64,000 bases of DNA. Source: JACADW01 sp963747985. GTDB taxonomy: Bacteria > Acidobacteriota > UBA6911. Below the pieces are notes generated by a model, which was given only the letters and a program-made list of their open reading frames with translations, was not told the origin of the DNA and did no database searches. Shown here piece after piece: positions 56,676-64,000 of the stretch (the first letter of the stretch is position 1; each line of letters begins with the position of its first letter). Location of the stretch: the NCBI GenBank assembly GCA_963747985.1, contig CAVVHG010000005.1, positions 62,001 to 126,000 on the forward strand, given 5' to 3'. The translations under genes and the position numbers were made by a program.

Positions 56676-57130
56676 TACATGAGGTCGGGCAGGTCGTAGT
56701 CGCCGAGTTGAAGCGGATAGCGGCCGAACTCGCGCACAAGGTTCACCACGTAGTCGTAGTTCCCGCCTGAGATGTTGCCGGGGAAAGAGTGGTCCGATTG
56801 GAAGATGTAGCCGCCACCCTTGGCCGCGTTGAGCTTGGTGAGCACGATCCGTTTGAGCTCGTCCCTGCCCGCATCGGCCCAGGCCATTACATCCATATTG
56901 CCGCAGAAAGCGATGCGGTGTCCGAACTGCCGGCGTAGTTCGACGACATCGAGCCCCGCCTTGGCCTCGAGCGGGTTGTAGGCATCGACGCCGACTTCGA
57001 TGAAATCCTCGAAGATACTCCGCACATTCCCGCAGCCGTGGTAAATGACCGGCACGCGGTCTGCCTCCTGGTGTCGAAGGGTCTTGTTCATCCTCTCGAG
57101 CTTGCGCAGGCAGTTCGCCGTTCTTTCCAC
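56675..57130 (-). pseudogene. UroD-family gene with an internal deletion
   Basis: A 151-residue frame that fuses two distant parts of a UroD-family (corrinoid methyltransferase-like) protein. The start ERMNKTLRHQEADRVPV is the usual N-terminal motif. It continues directly into VIYHGCGNVRSIFEDFIEVG and AYNPLEAKAGLDVVEL, which belong around residue 240 in full-length relatives. About 200 residues are absent without a frameshift, with a shared VPV at the junction. The barrel cannot close, so activity is unlikely. GTG 57130 is used because AGGAG precedes it by six bases; upstream residues (MTVPQEL) are translated repeat. Confidence 0.75.
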
Positions 57131-57142
57131 GGTAAGCTCCTG

Positions 57143-57234
57143 GGGGACAGTCACCAGTGTCCCCGCGGACGGTGCGGCACAGCCTGATCAGATAGCCTGA
57201 GGGCCGGTGCGACGGGACACTGGTGACTGTCCCC
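57143..57234. repeat. GGGGACAGTCACC element, copy 2
   Basis: A 92-bp element with the same 13-bp terminal inverted repeats as copy 1, GGGGACAGTCACC and GGTGACTGTCCCC, but a different centre. It fills almost the whole gap between two minus-strand genes: one base past the rhamnose mutarotase stop and 12 bp before the next gene start. Confidence 0.75.
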
Positions 57235-57235
57235 C

Positions 57236-57559
57236 TCAGTCGGTGTGGAAGACCTCCTCCATCCTTGTCCACCACTCGCCCCGGGCGCGGGACTCGAGCG
57301 GCGTCTGCATGGGGTTCATGATGGTCCACCACTCCTGCGTTTTGGGATCTGCGGCCATCTTCGCCATGTCCGCTGCGAAATCGTTACCCACGTACTCGAA
57401 ATAGGCAAAGAGGAGGTCCCCCTGGAGGAAGATGGAATAGTTGCGGATGTTGCAGTCCCGTATCGTCGCCAGTACCTCCGGCCAGACGCGGGCATGATAG
57501 ACCTTGTACTCTTCGATCCTCTCCGGTTTGACCCCGATCAGCTGGCCATATCTCTTCAT
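57236..57559 (-). CDS. rhaM: L-rhamnose mutarotase
   Basis: A 107-residue protein of the RhaM (DUF718) family. It interconverts the anomers of L-rhamnose or a related deoxy sugar. Conserved features are the N-terminal strand MKRYGQLIGVKPERIEEY, the active-site His in YHARVWPEVLATI, and NYSIFLQGDLLFAYFEYVG. The C-terminus has the tryptophan-rich EWWTIMNPMQTPLESR. Length matches the family. ATG 57559 follows AGGAGG; the longer frame to 57667 is not family-like. It is followed by the deleted UroD-family gene on the same strand. No other rhamnose genes are present. Confidence 0.85.
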   Translation of the reverse strand: MKRYGQLIGVKPERIEEYKVYHARVWPEVLATIRDCNIRNYSIFLQGDLLFAYFEYVGNDFAADMAKMAADPKTQEWWTIMNPMQTPLESRARGEWWTRMEEVFHTD

Positions 57560-57723
57560 GGCATTTGGCCCTCCTGAACCGTCTGTCGCTGTGCCACAGG
57601 GTAGCTGATTATACAGAACAAGGATAGGGCGGTCAGCCGGGTGTTGCCAGTGTGTTCCGGTTGCCATAGAATACCCGCCTGCTGAACGCGCAGCGATCAG
57701 TCAACAGCAAGGAACGGAGGCGT

Positions 57724-58320
57724 ATGACTTCCCCGAGGCAGGCAGTGCACATCCTATTCGCGGTTTTCCTGGTAATGGCAGGTACTATGCTCACATCCGG
57801 CTTTTCCGAGAAGGCATCCGGCAATCCTGTAGTCGTCGTCAAGACCAGCGTGGGCGACATAACGGTGGAACTCTTCAAGGACAAGGCTCCCAAGAGCGTG
57901 GAGAACTTCCTGGCCTATGCGCAGTCGGGCTACTACAACGGGACGATCTTCCACCGCGTGATCAAGGGATTCATGATTCAGGGAGGAGGTCTCACCCCCG
58001 ACATGAATCGGAAGCCCACAAAAGCGCCGATCGAAAACGAGGCGAATAACGGTCTGAAGAATACGCGAGGCACGCTCGCGATGGCGCGGACCTCCGATGT
58101 CAACAGCGCGACATCGCAGTTCTTCATCAACACGGTGGACAATGCCGCGCTGGATTACAAAGGCAGCAAGCCTGAGACTTTTGGCTACGCAGTGTTCGCC
58201 AAAGTCATCGACGGCATGGACGTCGTGGACAAGATCGAGAGGACGGCCACGGGCACGAAGGGCTCCTATCGCGATGTGCCGGTGCAAACGGTTGTGATCC
58301 AATCCGTGACTGTGAAATAA
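57724..58320 (+). CDS. exported cyclophilin-type peptidyl-prolyl isomerase
   Basis: A 198-residue protein with a signal peptide (residues 8-27) and a cyclophilin domain: VGDITVELFKDKAPKSVENF, NGTIFHRVIKGFMIQGGG, MARTSDVNSATSQFFIN and YAVFAKVIDGMDVVDKI. The catalytic Arg and the FxxQ/FFI core are present. It should catalyse proline isomerisation during protein folding in the periplasm. ATG 57724 follows GGAGG. It is monocistronic and ends convergent to the intact UroD-family gene with a hairpin between. Confidence 0.92.
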   Translation: MTSPRQAVHILFAVFLVMAGTMLTSGFSEKASGNPVVVVKTSVGDITVELFKDKAPKSVENFLAYAQSGYYNGTIFHRVIKGFMIQGGGLTPDMNRKPTKAPIENEANNGLKNTRGTLAMARTSDVNSATSQFFINTVDNAALDYKGSKPETFGYAVFAKVIDGMDVVDKIERTATGTKGSYRDVPVQTVVIQSVTVK

Positions 58321-58360
58321 GTCCCGGTTGAAGGAAACGGCTGTCCATGCGGAAGCGTCG

Positions 58361-58391
58361 TGTCCGCGCGCCCGCGTCGGAGGCGCGGACA
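58361..58391. terminator. hairpin between convergent genes
   Basis: TGTCCGCGC (58361-58369) and GCGCGGACA (58383-58391) form a 9-bp perfect stem with a 13-base loop, just past the UroD-family gene stop at 58392 and 41 bp past the cyclophilin stop. Confidence 0.5.
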
Positions 58392-59564
58392 TCACGCATC
58401 CGGCTGATATCGTCCGCATTCGTGCGCGGCATCGAACATCGCAAGGACGTTCGCAGGCGGGACGTCCGCCTGGATATTGTGGACGTTGGCGAAGACGTAA
58501 CCGCCGCCAGGCTTGAAGATCCCCAGGTTGTGACGCACATGCTCGCTGACTTCGTCCGGTGAGGCGTGCGGCAGCACGTGCTGGGAATCGATCCCGCCGC
58601 CCCAGAAGCAGATCTTTTCACCGAAAACCTTCTTCAGCTCGCCAGGATCCATCCCGCGGGCGGAGAGCTGAACCGGGTTCAGGGCATCGACTCCGTTGTC
58701 GATGAGTTCGGGGATGTACTGCAGGACCGAGCCGCAGGAGTGGTACCAGATCTTCGCCTTCGTGCGGCTCTTGATGTACCGGACGAGCCTCTTCTGCCGC
58801 GGCTTCACAATCGAACGATAGATCGCCGGCGAGAACAGGGGCCCTTTCTGTCCTGCCAGATCGTCGCCGATCATGATCACATCCACAATGTCCCCTGCCT
58901 CATCCAGAAAAAGCCGGAACCAATCGAGCCAGAACTGCAGCGTGCGGTCGATGATGGTCTCAAGGACCTCGGGGCGCTCGATCATGTCGACGAACAGGTT
59001 TTCCAGTCCCCTCATGTACCAGCAGATCTCGTAGACCACACCGGAAATTCCGCTGATCACCGGGTAGGGGGTGTCCCGCCTGATGCGAAGGGCTTCCTCG
59101 CGAAGACTCGCAAACCGGGTCGGATCATCACCGCGGGGGAAGGGATACCCTTTGATCTCATCCAGGGAGAGTCCCGCCAGGGGGGAGCGGGTGATGTCAA
59201 AGTAGCGCGGCGAGTCCTCAGGCATGGACCAGGTGACGCCGAACTCGTCCGTGAAATCGTGCCAGGTCCGGCCTTCCCGTTCGTGCCTCAAGATTCTCGC
59301 ATCAAAGCCTGCGGCGCCCTTCGCCCACACATAGCGCGTATCGACATGCAGCCGCTCCAGGACTGCCTCCGACGGCAGGGCAAGCTGCTGGACGAGGTCC
59401 ATGATGACCATCTCCTCCCTCAAGCCGAGAAGATCGACGAGCCGCTGGTAGGCGAACTTGTGGATTCCGGACTGGTTTCCGCCAAAGTCGACCGGCACGC
59501 GGTCCGGTTCATGGTGATTCAGCGTCGCCAGAAGCCTTTCCCTGGATGTCATCATAGGACGCAA
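58392..59564 (-). CDS. UroD-family protein (corrinoid methyltransferase-like)
   Basis: A 390-residue protein of the uroporphyrinogen decarboxylase superfamily, intact. The start MTSRERLLATLNHHEPDRVPVD is typical of the MtaA/CmuA-like branch. Later segments include FDARILRHEREGRTWHDFTD, DVIMIGDDLAGQKGPLFSP and KIWYHSCGSVLQYIPELID, the last with the HxCG metal-binding signature. These proteins usually move methyl groups between corrinoid proteins and coenzymes; haem synthesis is less likely because haem UroD lacks this motif. Start is ATG 59564 or 59552, neither with a strong site. Two decayed relatives are in this window. Confidence 0.82.
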   Translation of the reverse strand: MRPMMTSRERLLATLNHHEPDRVPVDFGGNQSGIHKFAYQRLVDLLGLREEMVIMDLVQQLALPSEAVLERLHVDTRYVWAKGAAGFDARILRHEREGRTWHDFTDEFGVTWSMPEDSPRYFDITRSPLAGLSLDEIKGYPFPRGDDPTRFASLREEALRIRRDTPYPVISGISGVVYEICWYMRGLENLFVDMIERPEVLETIIDRTLQFWLDWFRLFLDEAGDIVDVIMIGDDLAGQKGPLFSPAIYRSIVKPRQKRLVRYIKSRTKAKIWYHSCGSVLQYIPELIDNGVDALNPVQLSARGMDPGELKKVFGEKICFWGGGIDSQHVLPHASPDEVSEHVRHNLGIFKPGGGYVFANVHNIQADVPPANVLAMFDAAHECGRYQPDA

Positions 59565-59584
59565 CCCGTCCTCTCCCGCTTTAT

Positions 59585-60532
59585 CTACGACAGCTTGCGT
59601 GCAATCACACCCCTTATTCCCGATCGACCGGTCATACGCTCGAGCAGCTGGAAGCCGAAAAGCGCGGGCTTCAATGCGTAGTATCGCGCCCGGCCCTGAC
59701 GCCTCTCAGTGCACCAGTTCAGAAGACTGTGCTTCAGCGCGTGGAAGTTGACGTTCCGGGAAAACATGAGCTGGCGACGCACGGTGAAACCGGTCCTGGT
59801 CAGCAACATGACCAGAGACTTGCCGGAAAAGTGGTGAAGGTGGCGTGGAACGTCGTCAAACCCGTACCAGCAACCCCGAAACAGAAGCGCCTGGAGGCTG
59901 TCCATGCACGGCAGGGAGACAAGGATCCAGCCGCCGGGACGAAGAAGCATCGCGGCCCGGGCGAGCGCCGCTTCAGGATCCGGCAGGTGCTCCAGCACGT
60001 GCCAGAAAGTCAGGGCGTCAAACATGCCGGGGGTCAGTTCCGCCGAGTGCATGTCTCCGGCGACGAGATTCAGTCCCGGCATCCTCTGCCGCAGGAGGGT
60101 CACGGCCTCCACTGAGCGTTCAACGCCGAACCTTTCCCACCGCTCGGGAGCCAGCGCCCACAGGAACTTCCCGTCGCCGCAGCCGACGTCGAGGATGCGG
60201 CCGCCTGGAACGTAACGCTCTACCAGGTGCACCTTCTCGACCTCACCTTTCCATGAACGGCTGCGCTGGAGGCGGCCTGAGAGGTACTCATCGATTCGCC
60301 GCTCGACTTCGCCGAGATAATGTCCGGGGTAGTATGCCCCCAGTTCGTCGGCGCTGAGCAACGGTTCGGTCCACCCGAAACCGCACTTCCGGCACCGGAC
60401 TATCTGCCACGTCTCTCCGGGTCTCTCCTGCACCCGATCAACAGCGGCGCAGAATGACTCCCGTTCATCGCCGCCGCAGATGAGGCAGCGGGAGCGACGC
60501 CGCGTTGGGGAAAAATCCGGGAAATCGCTCAC
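59585..60532 (-). CDS. SAM methyltransferase with N-terminal zinc ribbon
   Basis: A 315-residue protein. The N-terminus has CxxC pairs (RCLICGGDERES; IVRCRKCGFGW) that bind zinc, as in methyltransferases of sugar or lipid biosynthesis clusters. The SAM domain has GGRILDVGCGDGKFLWALAPE, the acidic residue in VAGDMHSAEL and FDALTFWHVLEHLPDPE. A long C-terminal extension includes HHFSGKSLVMLLTRTGF. Predicted role: methylation of a glycan or lipid intermediate. It lies between the UroD-family and epimerase genes on the same strand, gaps of about 20 bp, so the three may be one operon. Confidence 0.87.
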   Translation of the reverse strand: MSDFPDFSPTRRRSRCLICGGDERESFCAAVDRVQERPGETWQIVRCRKCGFGWTEPLLSADELGAYYPGHYLGEVERRIDEYLSGRLQRSRSWKGEVEKVHLVERYVPGGRILDVGCGDGKFLWALAPERWERFGVERSVEAVTLLRQRMPGLNLVAGDMHSAELTPGMFDALTFWHVLEHLPDPEAALARAAMLLRPGGWILVSLPCMDSLQALLFRGCWYGFDDVPRHLHHFSGKSLVMLLTRTGFTVRRQLMFSRNVNFHALKHSLLNWCTERRQGRARYYALKPALFGFQLLERMTGRSGIRGVIARKLS

Positions 60533-60555
60533 GTCCTGCCGCCGTGCCGATACAG

Positions 60556-61518
60556 TTATTTTGTCCTTTCGTATTCGACGACCCTGCCCAGGATCGCGTC
60601 GACATCGCAGGTGTTCCGATAGGCCACCAGCCGCCGGATCTTGGCGATGTCGGGAACACGGCGCTCCATGTCTTCGAAGCCCTCCTGGTAAGCCTCTGAA
60701 TACGGTATGTGCTCGATGCGGGATGAACTGCCGGTGACCGCCTTCACTCTCGAAGCAAGGTTGTCGATCGTAATCTCTTCCTCGCCGCCGATGTTGAAGA
60801 TCTCTCCTACCGCTCGTGGTTCATCAATCAGCGCGACGACTCCCTTCACCACGTCTCCCACGTAGGTGAACGTGCGCGTCTGACTTCCATCCCCGTACAC
60901 GGTGATGGGTTCGTTCCGCAAGGCCTGGCCCACAAATCTGGGAATGACCATGCCATACCGCCCGGTCTGCCGGGGGCCCACGGTGTTGAAAAAGCGCGTG
61001 ATGATGACGGGGAGCTGCTTTGTGCGGTAATAAGCGAGAGCGAGAAATTCATCCATGGCTTTGGTGGCGGCGTAGCTCCAGCGCGCCAGCACTGTCGATC
61101 CGTATATTCGCTGGTCGTCTTCGTTCAGAGGAACCTTCGAGTTTCTGCCGTAGACCTCGGAGGTGGAGGCGATGAATGTCTTCTTGCGGAACTTATTGGC
61201 CATTTCCAGGACCAGCTCCGTCCCCACGACGTTTGTGTGGATGGACTTGAGCGGCTCCTCAATGATCAGCCGCACTCCTACCGCGGCCGCCAGGTGCACG
61301 ATCACATCGCAGGTGCCTGTCAACTCCAGCAACACTTCCCGGTTGAGGATGGTGTCGTTGACGAAGTGAAACCGCGGGTGGTGGAGGAGCGCAGCGATGT
61401 TATCCAGGCTGCCGGTGGAGAGATCGTCTATGGCCCAAACCTCTTCCCCCCGCTCGATATAAGCCTCCGACAGATACGACCCGATGAACCCTGCCCCGCC
61501 GGTGATGAGTATTCTCAC
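60556..61518 (-). CDS. NAD-dependent nucleotide-sugar epimerase/dehydratase
   Basis: A 320-residue extended short-chain dehydrogenase. The NAD motif ILITGGAGFIGSYLSEA, the acidic residue in WAIDDLSTGS, the Ser/Tyr/Lys active site (FIASTSEVYGRNS and WSYAATKAMDE) and RFFNTVGPRQTGRYGMV are all present. The sequence is closest in style to UDP-glucuronate decarboxylase or UDP-glucose 4-epimerase. It should make an activated sugar for surface glycans. It is 23 bp upstream of the zinc-ribbon methyltransferase on the same strand, which fits glycan modification. The start ATG 61518 follows GGAGGAGGGACGACC. Confidence 0.9.
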   Translation of the reverse strand: MRILITGGAGFIGSYLSEAYIERGEEVWAIDDLSTGSLDNIAALLHHPRFHFVNDTILNREVLLELTGTCDVIVHLAAAVGVRLIIEEPLKSIHTNVVGTELVLEMANKFRKKTFIASTSEVYGRNSKVPLNEDDQRIYGSTVLARWSYAATKAMDEFLALAYYRTKQLPVIITRFFNTVGPRQTGRYGMVIPRFVGQALRNEPITVYGDGSQTRTFTYVGDVVKGVVALIDEPRAVGEIFNIGGEEEITIDNLASRVKAVTGSSSRIEHIPYSEAYQEGFEDMERRVPDIAKIRRLVAYRNTCDVDAILGRVVEYERTK

Positions 61519-61678
61519 GGTCGTCCCTCCTCCGGAAAGCCGACTTTAGTATGCGCTTTCTGTGCGCGTCAATCTCGAACCGAAATGCTAGTGGGGCGGA
61601 TTGAAAAGCCGCCGCACATGTTTCCGACTGAACCAGGAACAGTCTCCGGAACCGGTTCCCGGGCCCTGCCCGCTGGCA

Positions 61679-61684
61679 TATAAT
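61679..61684 (+). promoter_or_regulatory. putative -10 box of the histidine kinase gene
   Basis: A perfect TATAAT, 28 bp before ATG 61712; the upstream hexamer at 17-bp spacing (TTCCCG) is weak. Confidence 0.4.
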
Positions 61685-61711
61685 AGGATGTTTGGGGCTT
61701 TCGGCCACCAC

Positions 61712-64000
61712 ATGACGAACCTATCGGGCTTCACCAGAAAACCGGGGAAGAACGGCTCCAGGACCCGCCGCTACGTCCTGGCGACGATCGCATTCCTTTT
61801 CCTCGGACTGATCGCAACGCAGCTCTTCCTGCGGCAGACGTCCGTCGGCAGTCCGAGGTTCGTCCGCATGACCTTCTTCCTGTGGGCCGCAACCGTCGCC
61901 GTAATCCTTGCCCTGCTGATGCTCGCCACCGTGCTCGGCCGGAATCTCATCAAGCTCTACTTCGAGCGCCGGAGCGGCCAGGTCGGCAGCCGGTTCAAGA
62001 CGATGGTGGTCACCACGTTCGTCGTCCTTTCGTTTCTCCCGGCGGTGCTGCTTTTTCTGCTCGCATACGGTCTCATCAACTTTTCCATCGAACAGTGGTT
62101 CAGCGCTCCTGCCGCGCAGATGCTGGAGAACAGCCGTGCCATCGCCCTGGAGTACTACGACGAGTTGCGGCTGGACGCTCAGCGCTATGGGAGCGTTATA
62201 GCGTCGAGTCTCACGGACGAGCAGGCGCTGTATCCCCAGCTCAACCCGGGGCTGGAAGAGTCGCTGACCAGGCAGAGGTCCGGCTACGGCATTCAGTACC
62301 TGGGCATCTTCGCCTCGAACGGGGCCCTCGTGGCGCAGTCGGGCAAGAAAGTCCAGGGAACGGAAGACGCGGCCCACGTCAAGGCGCTGGTCGCGCGGGC
62401 CCTGGGCGGCAGCAGCGACACGGGGATTGAAAGGGTCAGGCCGGACGATCCGATCCGGGAGGTGATCAGGGCTGCAGCTCCGATCCGCAACCAGACGGGC
62501 AGGATCATAGGTGCGGTTCTCACGGAGCGGGCGATCACGGAAGGTGTGAATTTCAAGGCCTACTCGGTGATGGAAGCCTACCGGGCCTACGACGAGCTCC
62601 AGATGGAGAAGGCCCGCTTGCGCTTCAACTTCCTGTTGATCCTTGCGCTCTCGACCCTGTTGATCGTGTTTGCGTTCTCCTGGTTCGCGATGTACCTGAC
62701 CAAGAGGATCACCGTCCCGATTCAGGCACTGGCGGAAGGGGCCGCCGCCGTGGCAGCAGGCGACCTGGATCATCGCGTGGACTGCGAGGCGTTCGCGGAG
62801 CTGGAGAACCTCGTGCAGGCCTTCAACGGCATGACCGGCGACCTGAAGGAGAACAAGACGCGCATCGAGGCCGCCCAGAACAGCCTGCGGCAGACGAACG
62901 TCGAACTGGACGACCGCCGGCGCTACATCGAGACTATCCTGCAGACCATCGCGACGGGCGTCATATCACTCGACATCAACTATCGCGTCAGGACGATGAA
63001 CCGGGCCGCCCTCCAGATGCTGCAGGTACAGGGAGGTCCGGGAGACGCGAGTCTGGAGGAGGTCCTCAGGGGACCCTCTCTGGAAACCATGCGGATTCTT
63101 CTGCACAAGTCGACCATTCTTGGCCCCGTTGTGCGCAATATACGGCTGGACCTGCCCGACAAGTCAATCCACCTCGCGGCAACCGTGACTCCTCTCATGG
63201 ACAGCGCCGGCCAGCGTACGGGCTGGGTCGTCGTGCTGGATGACATCACGGAATTGCTCCGGATCGAAAAGATGACGGCCTGGCAGGAGGTCGCACGGCG
63301 CATGGCACACGAGATCAAGAATCCCCTTACGCCGATCCAGCTTTCCGCCGAACGCCTGCTGCGTCGATACAGGCAGATTTCCCCGGACGATCGAGTGGCG
63401 GATAGCCCGCCGGTCGCCTGGCCGGGTGATCTCGACTCGTTCGGAGCTCTCCTCGAGGAATGCGTGCGCACCATCACCCAGGAGGCAGCATCCCTGAAGA
63501 ACCTGGTCGACGAGTTCTCGCGTTTTGCCCGCCTGCCTGCTGTTCGGCCCGAGGAAGTGGACCTGCACCGCGTTCTGGAACACACGCTCGCGCTCTACGA
63601 CGGCCGGATCCAGGACGTGCAGGTGATCAAGTCCCTGGCTGGCGACGTCCCGATCCTCCGCCTTGATCCCGAGCAGATGAAGCGCGTTTTCATAAACATC
63701 TTCGACAACGCGCTGGAAGCCATGGCCGGCAGCAGGCATCCCAAGGTGCTCGAGATCCGCACATCCTGCAGGCCGCAGCAGAGGACGGTACGCGTCGAAA
63801 TCGGCGACACAGGACGCGGATTCCCAAAGGAATACCAGGACAGCCTGTTCCTGCCTTACTTCTCGACCCGCAAGGGCGGTACCGGATTGGGCCTGGCGAT
63901 CGTTCGCCAGATCATCACCGACCATTTCGGGCATGTTCACGTCGAACCCCGGTTGCCCCTCGGAACCAGGATCATCATCGATTTGCCCTTGGCGCCGGCC
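61712..64000 (+). CDS. NtrY-like sensor histidine kinase (incomplete at 3' end)
   Basis: A frame of 763 codons to the window edge with no stop. Order: three N-terminal TM helices (starting VLATIAFLFLGLIATQLFL), a periplasmic sensor region, a TM helix near residue 310, HAMP (TVPIQALAEGAAAVAAGDL), PAS (TIATGVISLDINYRVRTMN), HisKA with phospho-acceptor His533 in MAHEIKNPLTPIQLS, and HATPase (FINIFDNALEAM, GDTGRGFPKEY, GGTGLGLAIVRQI). The NPLTPIQLS form is the NtrY hallmark. It should phosphorylate an NtrC-type activator whose gene is probably just outside. ATG 61688 is an alternative start. Only a few C-terminal residues can be missing. Confidence 0.9.
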   Translation, partial: MTNLSGFTRKPGKNGSRTRRYVLATIAFLFLGLIATQLFLRQTSVGSPRFVRMTFFLWAATVAVILALLMLATVLGRNLIKLYFERRSGQVGSRFKTMVVTTFVVLSFLPAVLLFLLAYGLINFSIEQWFSAPAAQMLENSRAIALEYYDELRLDAQRYGSVIASSLTDEQALYPQLNPGLEESLTRQRSGYGIQYLGIFASNGALVAQSGKKVQGTEDAAHVKALVARALGGSSDTGIERVRPDDPIREVIRAAAPIRNQTGRIIGAVLTERAITEGVNFKAYSVMEAYRAYDELQMEKARLRFNFLLILALSTLLIVFAFSWFAMYLTKRITVPIQALAEGAAAVAAGDLDHRVDCEAFAELENLVQAFNGMTGDLKENKTRIEAAQNSLRQTNVELDDRRRYIETILQTIATGVISLDINYRVRTMNRAALQMLQVQGGPGDASLEEVLRGPSLETMRILLHKSTILGPVVRNIRLDLPDKSIHLAATVTPLMDSAGQRTGWVVVLDDITELLRIEKMTAWQEVARRMAHEIKNPLTPIQLSAERLLRRYRQISPDDRVADSPPVAWPGDLDSFGALLEECVRTITQEAASLKNLVDEFSRFARLPAVRPEEVDLHRVLEHTLALYDGRIQDVQVIKSLAGDVPILRLDPEQMKRVFINIFDNALEAMAGSRHPKVLEIRTSCRPQQRTVRVEIGDTGRGFPKEYQDSLFLPYFSTRKGGTGLGLAIVRQIITDHFGHVHVEPRLPLGTRIIIDLPLAPA

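Noticed and set aside
61721..62773. Minus-strand frame opposite the histidine kinase
   Set aside because: The plus strand encodes an uninterrupted NtrY-like kinase with TM, HAMP, PAS and HisKA domains.

Overview
The window is a GC-rich bacterial chromosome segment. Its gene content points to Acidobacteriota or a close relative. The evidence is an Oar-like TonB receptor with an N-terminal carboxypeptidase-regulatory domain, a PF07638-type ECF sigma factor coupled to a giant kinase/AAA/WD40 protein, many Tat-exported sugar enzymes, and a small secreted protein family I associate with acidobacteria. This assignment is an inference; there is no rRNA here, and the only RNA gene is tRNA-Arg(ACG). 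The clearest anomaly is a complete archaeal-type GatE-GatD pair (50.6-53.9 kb).

Layout. 0-11 kb: carbohydrate genes, namely the tail of a membrane protein, a GH172/DUF2961 enzyme, a PfkB kinase with a sugar-porter MFS transporter, a SYLF protein, a ThuA-like protein, a HEAT-repeat protein, a Tat-exported Gfo/Idh/MocA oxidoreductase and a frameshifted sulfatase. 10.6-19.2 kb: one long minus-strand operon of lipoprotein sugar-binding protein, ATPase, two permeases, BtpA/SgcQ-like TIM barrel, M29 aminopeptidase and FGGY kinase. It resembles lsr (AI-2 uptake) in parts list but has different downstream enzymes. 19.3-27 kb: 6-phosphogluconolactonase, a divergent GH127 enzyme, secreted proteins, a UroD-family remnant and a Tat-exported FAD oxidoreductase.

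27-38 kb is a signalling and receptor island in which nearly every large gene is frameshifted: PP2C phosphatase, a ~1,590-codon Ser/Thr kinase-AAA-WD40 gene and an Oar-like TonB receptor. The ECF sigma gene that overlaps the kinase start and a small metalloprotease remain intact. Most of the shifts I could place are single-base insertions, so local sequence error and true decay both need to be considered. 38-46 kb: a MazE/AbrB-PIN toxin-antitoxin pair with a visible promoter and operator, tRNA-Arg, an O-methyltransferase, a GNAT, a rhomboid protease, an S9 peptidase, and a PiT phosphate transporter with its DUF47 partner. 46-50 kb: a porin-like protein, an alkaline-phosphatase-superfamily lipoprotein and a creatininase-family protein.

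50.6-64 kb: gatE-gatD, a secreted beta-rich protein followed by a gene remnant, a 4-TM protein, an internally deleted UroD-family gene next to rhamnose mutarotase, a cyclophilin, an intact UroD-family gene, a methyltransferase, a nucleotide-sugar epimerase and an NtrY-like histidine kinase that runs off the end. Several dispersed repeats are visible: GGGGACAGTCACC-bounded elements (two good copies, one degenerate), clustered GC palindromes with GAA/TTC loops, CTCTGCG-type inverted repeats and ATCGG-rich repeats.
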